A program made the translations under genes and the position numbers. From positions 1,736,001 through 1,800,000 of the forward strand of contig CBDHEI010000002.1 in NCBI GenBank assembly GCA_965262055.1: a stretch of 64,000 nucleotides of DNA. Direction: 5' to 3'. The notes beneath the pieces were generated by a model. That model was not told where the DNA came from and did no database searches. It saw only the letters and a list, made by a program, of their open reading frames with translations. The DNA comes from G958296245 sp965262055. Its GTDB lineage: Bacteria > Chloroflexota > Dehalococcoidia > Lucifugimonadales > G958296245. Shown here piece after piece: positions 59,931 to 64,000 of this stretch (position 1 is the first letter of the stretch; every line of letters begins with the position of its first letter).

Positions 59931-61961
59931 ATGGCTGATTCCCGCGTAGAAGCGGAAGCCGCGTCGCTGCGCGACGAGCTCAACCGCCACAACCACCTCT
60001 ACAACGTACTCAACCGCCCCGAGATAAGCGACGCCCAATACGACGCTCTCTTCCGGCAGTTGCGCGAGATCGAGGAGGCGAACCCGGAGCTCGTCACGTC
60101 CGACTCCCCGACACAGCGGGTCGGGGCCGAGCCCGCCGAGGGTTTCGTGCAGGCGGAGCACCCCGTGCCGATGCTCAGCCTGGGCAATGCGTTCAACGAG
60201 GAGGAGCTGGTAGCCTGGCACCGCCGGGTAGCCAGTCTGCTGGAGACCGATGCCTTCGACATGGTCTGCGAGCTGAAGTACGACGGCCTCGCCGTGGCTT
60301 TGACCTACGCGAACGGCGTGCTGGTCCGGGGCGCCACACGCGGCAACGGTAGCGTCGGCGAGGAGGTCACCCGGAACCTGCGGACCATCAAGTCCGTGCT
60401 CCTCAGGGTCATGGGCGAGGCGCCGGAGAGGTTCGAGGCCCGCGGCGAGGTGCTGTTTCCCAGATCGGCGTTCGACCGCTTCAACGAGGAGCGCGAGGCC
60501 GCAGGCCTACCGACCTATGCGAACCCGAGGAATACCGCAGCAGGCTCGGTGCGCCAGCTGGACCCCAGGGAGACCGCCAAGCGGCCGCTGGACATCTTCG
60601 TATACGGGCTGGGCCGCACCAGCGGACCCGCCCCGGAGACGCACTGGGACACGCTCTCCCGGTTGGGGGCCATAGGTTTCAAGGTCAACCCCAACAACCG
60701 GCTCGTGCACTCCATAGATGAGGCGGTCGACTACTATCGCCACTGGGTGGGGAACGCAGACGGGCTCGACTACGGCTGTGACGGTGTTGTCGTCAAGGTT
60801 GACCGCCTCGACTACCAGCAACACCTTGGTGTGGTAGGGCGCGAGCCGCGCTGGGCCGTCGCCTACAAGTTCCCGGCCACGCAGGAGGTCACCCAAGTAC
60901 GCGACATCAGGGTGAATGTGGGCCGCACCGGCAGCATGAACCCGTATGCGTTGCTGGAACCAGTCAACGTCGGCGGCGCGGTCGTCAAGCAGGCGACGCT
61001 CCACAACGAGGACTACATCAGTTCTAAGGACATCAGGGTCGGCGACTGGGTGGTAGTGGAACGCGCGGGAGAGGTCATCCCGCAGGTGGTGGTGGTTCAA
61101 AGAGAAAGGCGCACCGGCGACGAGCATACCTTTGCTATGCCAGAGGCGTGCCCGAGCTGCGGGAGCTTGGTCGAGAAACCCGAGGACGAGGCGATGTCCT
61201 ACTGCCGCAACCTCGGGTGTCCGGCGCAGCTCGTACGCCTCATGGAGCACTTCGTCAGCCGGGGCGCCATGGACATCGAGGGCCTGGGCGTCATGCACGT
61301 TGTGGCGCTGCTGGAGAAGGGGCTGATCGGGGACGTGGCGGACCTGTACGGCCTGCCGTCGAAGAGTGCGGAGATGCTCGAGATGGAGCGGATGGGCGAG
61401 AAGAGCGTCGCCAATCTGCTGGCAGCCATCGAGGCTTCCAAGGAGAGGCCGCTGTCCAGGTTGCTGGTAGGGCTTGGGATAACACACGTGGGAGGCGAGG
61501 TGGCGGAGGCGCTGGCGCGTCACTTCGTGAGCCTCGACGCGCTCATGGCCGCCACGGAGGAAGACCTTCTCGCCGTCCCGTCCGTCGGCCCCAAGATCGC
61601 CTCCAGCGTCGCCACCTACCTCGCCGACGAGGCCAACCGCGGGGTCATTGAGAAGCTGCGGGATGCCGGGGTGCGCCTGAAGGACGAAGCCGGGGCCGAG
61701 CCGGCAGGACAGCCCTTGGTCGGCCTGCGGTTCGTCGTGACGGGCAGGATGGAGAGATTCAGCCGTTCTGAGATCGAAGACAGGCTCAAGGAGCTCGGCG
61801 CGTCCGTGAGCGGCAGCGTCAGCCGTAAGACGGACTACCTGATCGCCGGTGCGGACGCCGGCTCGAAGCTGGAGGACGCCCAGAAGCTGGGGGTGGAGAC
61901 TATCGACGAGGAGCGCTTTCTGGAGCTGGCCCAGGGCTCCGTGGGAAATCAGCCGTCGTAG
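59931..61961 (+). CDS. ligA: NAD-dependent DNA ligase
   Basis: 676 residues. The catalytic lysine is in CELKYDGLAVALTY (KxDG), followed by the OB fold, a four-Cys zinc finger (CPSCGSLVEKPEDEAMSYCRNLGCPAQ region), a helix-hairpin-helix domain and a C-terminal BRCT domain (LVGLRFVVTGRMERFSR). It seals nicks in replication and repair. The ATG at 59931 gives the normal Ia domain start. The TAG stop (59959 of its last line; 61959-61961) is in the same frame as recF, six codons upstream of the proposed recF start. Confidence 0.97.
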   Translation: MADSRVEAEAASLRDELNRHNHLYNVLNRPEISDAQYDALFRQLREIEEANPELVTSDSPTQRVGAEPAEGFVQAEHPVPMLSLGNAFNEEELVAWHRRVASLLETDAFDMVCELKYDGLAVALTYANGVLVRGATRGNGSVGEEVTRNLRTIKSVLLRVMGEAPERFEARGEVLFPRSAFDRFNEEREAAGLPTYANPRNTAAGSVRQLDPRETAKRPLDIFVYGLGRTSGPAPETHWDTLSRLGAIGFKVNPNNRLVHSIDEAVDYYRHWVGNADGLDYGCDGVVVKVDRLDYQQHLGVVGREPRWAVAYKFPATQEVTQVRDIRVNVGRTGSMNPYALLEPVNVGGAVVKQATLHNEDYISSKDIRVGDWVVVERAGEVIPQVVVVQRERRTGDEHTFAMPEACPSCGSLVEKPEDEAMSYCRNLGCPAQLVRLMEHFVSRGAMDIEGLGVMHVVALLEKGLIGDVADLYGLPSKSAEMLEMERMGEKSVANLLAAIEASKERPLSRLLVGLGITHVGGEVAEALARHFVSLDALMAATEEDLLAVPSVGPKIASSVATYLADEANRGVIEKLRDAGVRLKDEAGAEPAGQPLVGLRFVVTGRMERFSRSEIEDRLKELGASVSGSVSRKTDYLIAGADAGSKLEDAQKLGVETIDEERFLELAQGSVGNQPS

Positions 61962-61979
61962 GGCCGCGAGGGGGGCCTC

Positions 61980-63185
61980 ATATACGTTAGCCGCCTGGAA
62001 CTGACGAACTTCCGCAACTACGAGGGTCTCCAGCTCGACCTGCCGCCCGGTATGGTGCTGCTCTACGGCAGCAACGGACAGGGCAAGACGAACATCCTGG
62101 AGGCCATCTACCTGCTCGCGGTCGTGAAGTCGCCCAGGGCCTCTTCGGACCGTGACCTGGTGCGCCGTGAGGCCCTGGAGCGCGGGGAGCACTCCCAGGT
62201 CTCCGCCGTAGTCCAGCGCGACGGCGTGCCTCTTCGGGTGGCCATCGGCTTGCAGAGAGCGTCGGCGGACCCATCGGCTCCGGCGGGAGCAACGGAGCAA
62301 GTGGGGGGAGCCATACAGAAGCAGGTGCGGGTCAACGGCGCGCCGAGGCGCGTCTCCGACCTCGTCGGCGAGGTGAACGCCGTGCTCTTCACCGCCCAGG
62401 ATATGGGGATCGTGCTCGGGCCTCCATCGTCCCGCCGCCGATACGTAGACATACTCATCTCGCAGGTCGACAACCGTTATCTCAGGCTGTTGCAGAAGTA
62501 CCAGCAGGTGATGTCCCAGCGAAACCAGCTCCTAAAGGCAGTCCGGGACGGCAGGTCGCAGCCGGAGGAGCTGGAGTTTTGGGATGGCGAGCTTGTCGAG
62601 TCCGGCGCGTACATCATGCAGCGGCGTGCCAGCACTATTGGCGCCGTCGCGGAGCTCGCCGCGCCCCTGCACGAAGAGCTCTCCGGCGGCGGCGAGGGGC
62701 TCCAGATCGTGTACAGGCCCAGTGTCGGCAGCGACTCGGACGAACAGGGGTTGGTCGACGCCATGAAGGAGGCCCTTGAGCGCAGCCGGCCCAGGGAGAT
62801 CGCCCAGGGGTTCACGGTGGTGGGGCCGCACCGCGACGACCTACTGATGCTCCTGGACGGCCTTGACGCTGGCAGCAGCGCCTCCAGGGGGCAGTGCCGC
62901 ACCCTGGTGCTTGCCCTGAAGCTGGCCGAGGCGAGCTTCCTCCGCGACGAGCGGGGGCAGGAGCCCGTGCTGCTTTTGGACGATATACTGTCTGAGTTGG
63001 ACGCTGACCGCCGCGCCCGGGTACTGGACAGGGCAGGGCTGTACCAGCAGTGCCTGATCACCGCCGCAACGCTGGAGTCCGTTGACCGGCTGTTCATCGA
63101 CCGCATGTCCAAGTTCAGAGTGGCGGACGGCAAGGTGTCGCCGCTCGAGTCGACCGAGCGGGGCTCTGCCCCGGCCCTTTCCTAG
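61980..63185 (+). CDS. recF: DNA replication and repair protein RecF with a proposed ATA start
   Basis: About 401 residues. The expected RecF N-terminus (YVSRLELTNFRNYEGLQLDL) is encoded right after ATA at 61980, with GAGGGGGG four bases upstream. No ATG, GTG or TTG lies between the ligA stop and this point; the first ATG (62052) would delete the first 24 residues. Walker A is YGSNGQGKTNILEA, the signature region is ALKLAEASFL, and Walker B is EPVLLLDDILSELDADRR. RecF loads RecA at gaps with RecO and RecR. It shares the reading frame of ligA. Confidence 0.92.
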   Translation: MYVSRLELTNFRNYEGLQLDLPPGMVLLYGSNGQGKTNILEAIYLLAVVKSPRASSDRDLVRREALERGEHSQVSAVVQRDGVPLRVAIGLQRASADPSAPAGATEQVGGAIQKQVRVNGAPRRVSDLVGEVNAVLFTAQDMGIVLGPPSSRRRYVDILISQVDNRYLRLLQKYQQVMSQRNQLLKAVRDGRSQPEELEFWDGELVESGAYIMQRRASTIGAVAELAAPLHEELSGGGEGLQIVYRPSVGSDSDEQGLVDAMKEALERSRPREIAQGFTVVGPHRDDLLMLLDGLDAGSSASRGQCRTLVLALKLAEASFLRDERGQEPVLLLDDILSELDADRRARVLDRAGLYQQCLITAATLESVDRLFIDRMSKFRVADGKVSPLESTERGSAPALS

Positions 63186-63192
63186 GTTGTCT

Positions 63193-64000
63193 ATGACCGG
63201 CGTATCTCCCCGCAGCCTGGCTCTCTTCCTGGTCGCGCTTGCGGCGCTCCTGCTCACGGCTTGTACACAGGGTTCAACGGAGGAGCTGGCGCCAACCGCC
63301 GAGCCGTCCCCAACCGCCGCCGATGCAAGCGAGCCTACGCCCACGCCGCTTCCGTCCCCCGCGCCGGTCCCTGAGGAGCCGCCACGAGTAGAAGCCCTGC
63401 CGCTGGCGCCGGTGGAGCTGGAGCCTGCCTTCGCTGGCATCGAGCTCGACAGGATGGTGCTGCTGACCCACGCCGGCGATGATACGGGCAGGCTGTTCCT
63501 CGTGCTCCAGCCCGGTATGATCGTCGTATTCGAGAACGACCCTGGAGTAGAGTCGGCGCAGACCTTCCTGGACATACGCGAGCGCGTCAGCGACGCCGGG
63601 AACGAGGAGGGGTTGCTTGGGCTGGCGTTCGATCCCGCGTATGCCGAGAACGGTTACCTCTACGTCTACTACTCAGCCTCACGCCCGCGCAGGTCCGTCG
63701 TTTCGCGCTTCTCGGTTAGCCCCGGCGACGCCGACCGGGCGGACCCTGACTCCGAGCTCGTCTTCATGGAGGTGGAGCAGCCCTACAGCAACCACAACGG
63801 GGGCCACATCGTCTTCGGACCCGACGGCATGCTCTACGTCGGCCTTGGGGACGGCGGCGCGGCCGGTGATCCGCAGGGCAACGGGCAGGACACATCCACC
63901 CTCCTGGGCAGCATCCTGCGGATCGACGTTAGCCGGCTCGACTCCCTGGGGACATACGCGGTCCCGGATGACAACCCCTTCGCCGGCGGTAGCGGGACGG
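63193..64000 (+). CDS. Glucose/sorbosone dehydrogenase-type lipoprotein, cut by the window edge
   Basis: 269 residues visible. A lipoprotein signal ends LLLTACTQGS, and a Pro/Thr-rich linker leads into a beta-propeller of the PQQ-dependent sugar dehydrogenase family: NEEGLLGLAFDPAYAENGYLYVYYS, NHNGGHIVFGPDGMLYVGLGDGG and LLGSILRIDV. Such proteins oxidise sugars outside the cytoplasmic membrane; many homologues are not proven enzymes. It starts seven bases after recF. The C-terminal part lies beyond the window. Confidence 0.88.
   Translation, partial: MTGVSPRSLALFLVALAALLLTACTQGSTEELAPTAEPSPTAADASEPTPTPLPSPAPVPEEPPRVEALPLAPVELEPAFAGIELDRMVLLTHAGDDTGRLFLVLQPGMIVVFENDPGVESAQTFLDIRERVSDAGNEEGLLGLAFDPAYAENGYLYVYYSASRPRRSVVSRFSVSPGDADRADPDSELVFMEVEQPYSNHNGGHIVFGPDGMLYVGLGDGGAAGDPQGNGQDTSTLLGSILRIDVSRLDSLGTYAVPDDNPFAGGSGT

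Noticed and set aside
60507..62300. A 597-codon open frame on the minus strand
   Set aside because: Antisense to ligA and the start of recF; composition is that of a shadow frame.

Overview
The window is bacterial chromosome, GC-rich by eye apart from one AT-richer island, densely coded on both strands, and cut off inside a gene at each end. The gene set, the high GC and the mix of catabolic enzymes suggest a free-living Chloroflexota bacterium, possibly of the SAR202/Dehalococcoidia branch. That placement is inference from protein style; no rRNA gene is present to settle it.

Layout. 1-2.9 kb: end of a glycosyltransferase gene, then thrB-lysC. 3.1-8.8 kb: mutS2 and a DUF192 lipoprotein facing a PrkA-type kinase and a membrane protein. 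9.5-14.6 kb: a complete pyruvate dehydrogenase set (lpdA-pdhA-pdhB-pdhC, minus strand). 14.8-16.5 kb: an IS1380-family element between the pdh operon and its likely promoter. 17-21 kb: P1 peptidase, panB, a HicB-like protein and a small AT-richer patch with an amber-interrupted pseudogene and a GIY-YIG protein. 20.8-23.7 kb: dapB-asd-dapA. 23.8-26.5 kb: rpsO-pnp. 27-39 kb: methyltransferase, MacB/FtsX-type ABC exporter, HEPN-like protein, D-aminoacylase-type amidohydrolase, plsY, rhamnose mutarotase with a DapA-like lyase/aldolase, a DUF4399 lipoprotein and an epimerase. 39.3-49.2 kb: an island bounded by two nearly identical tRNA-Gly(TCC) genes in direct orientation. 49.3-64 kb: VOC and RidA proteins, ccmAB, queF, gyrB, a HicBA-like remnant, a sulfatase-like hydrolase with a GMC oxidoreductase, cysteine synthase, ligA-recF and a glucose/sorbosone dehydrogenase cut by the right edge.

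The most unusual region is the tRNA-Gly island. It holds a DNA methyltransferase and, on the opposite strand, a tightly packed run: AAA ATPase 1, a PLD-fold protein, AAA ATPase 2, a HerA-type translocase and an unrecognised protein with a probable winged helix. Two IS1380 copies have landed inside this run. I read it as a candidate methyltransferase-plus-nuclease/translocase defence system that I cannot match to a named one.

Other cross-window signals: a family of about 145-bp MITE-like elements (four clear copies); three genes whose expected first codon is CTG, ATC or ATA, each behind a good Shine-Dalgarno; two strong extended -10 promoters sharing a palindromic spacer motif, upstream of the pdh and rpsO-pnp operons; and a sulfatase-like enzyme with threonine in place of the formylglycine cysteine.

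Pathway links: lysC, asd, dapA, dapB and thrB cover much of the aspartate family in two clusters. The four pdh genes make one complex. ligA and recF sit with gyrB in a DNA-maintenance neighbourhood.
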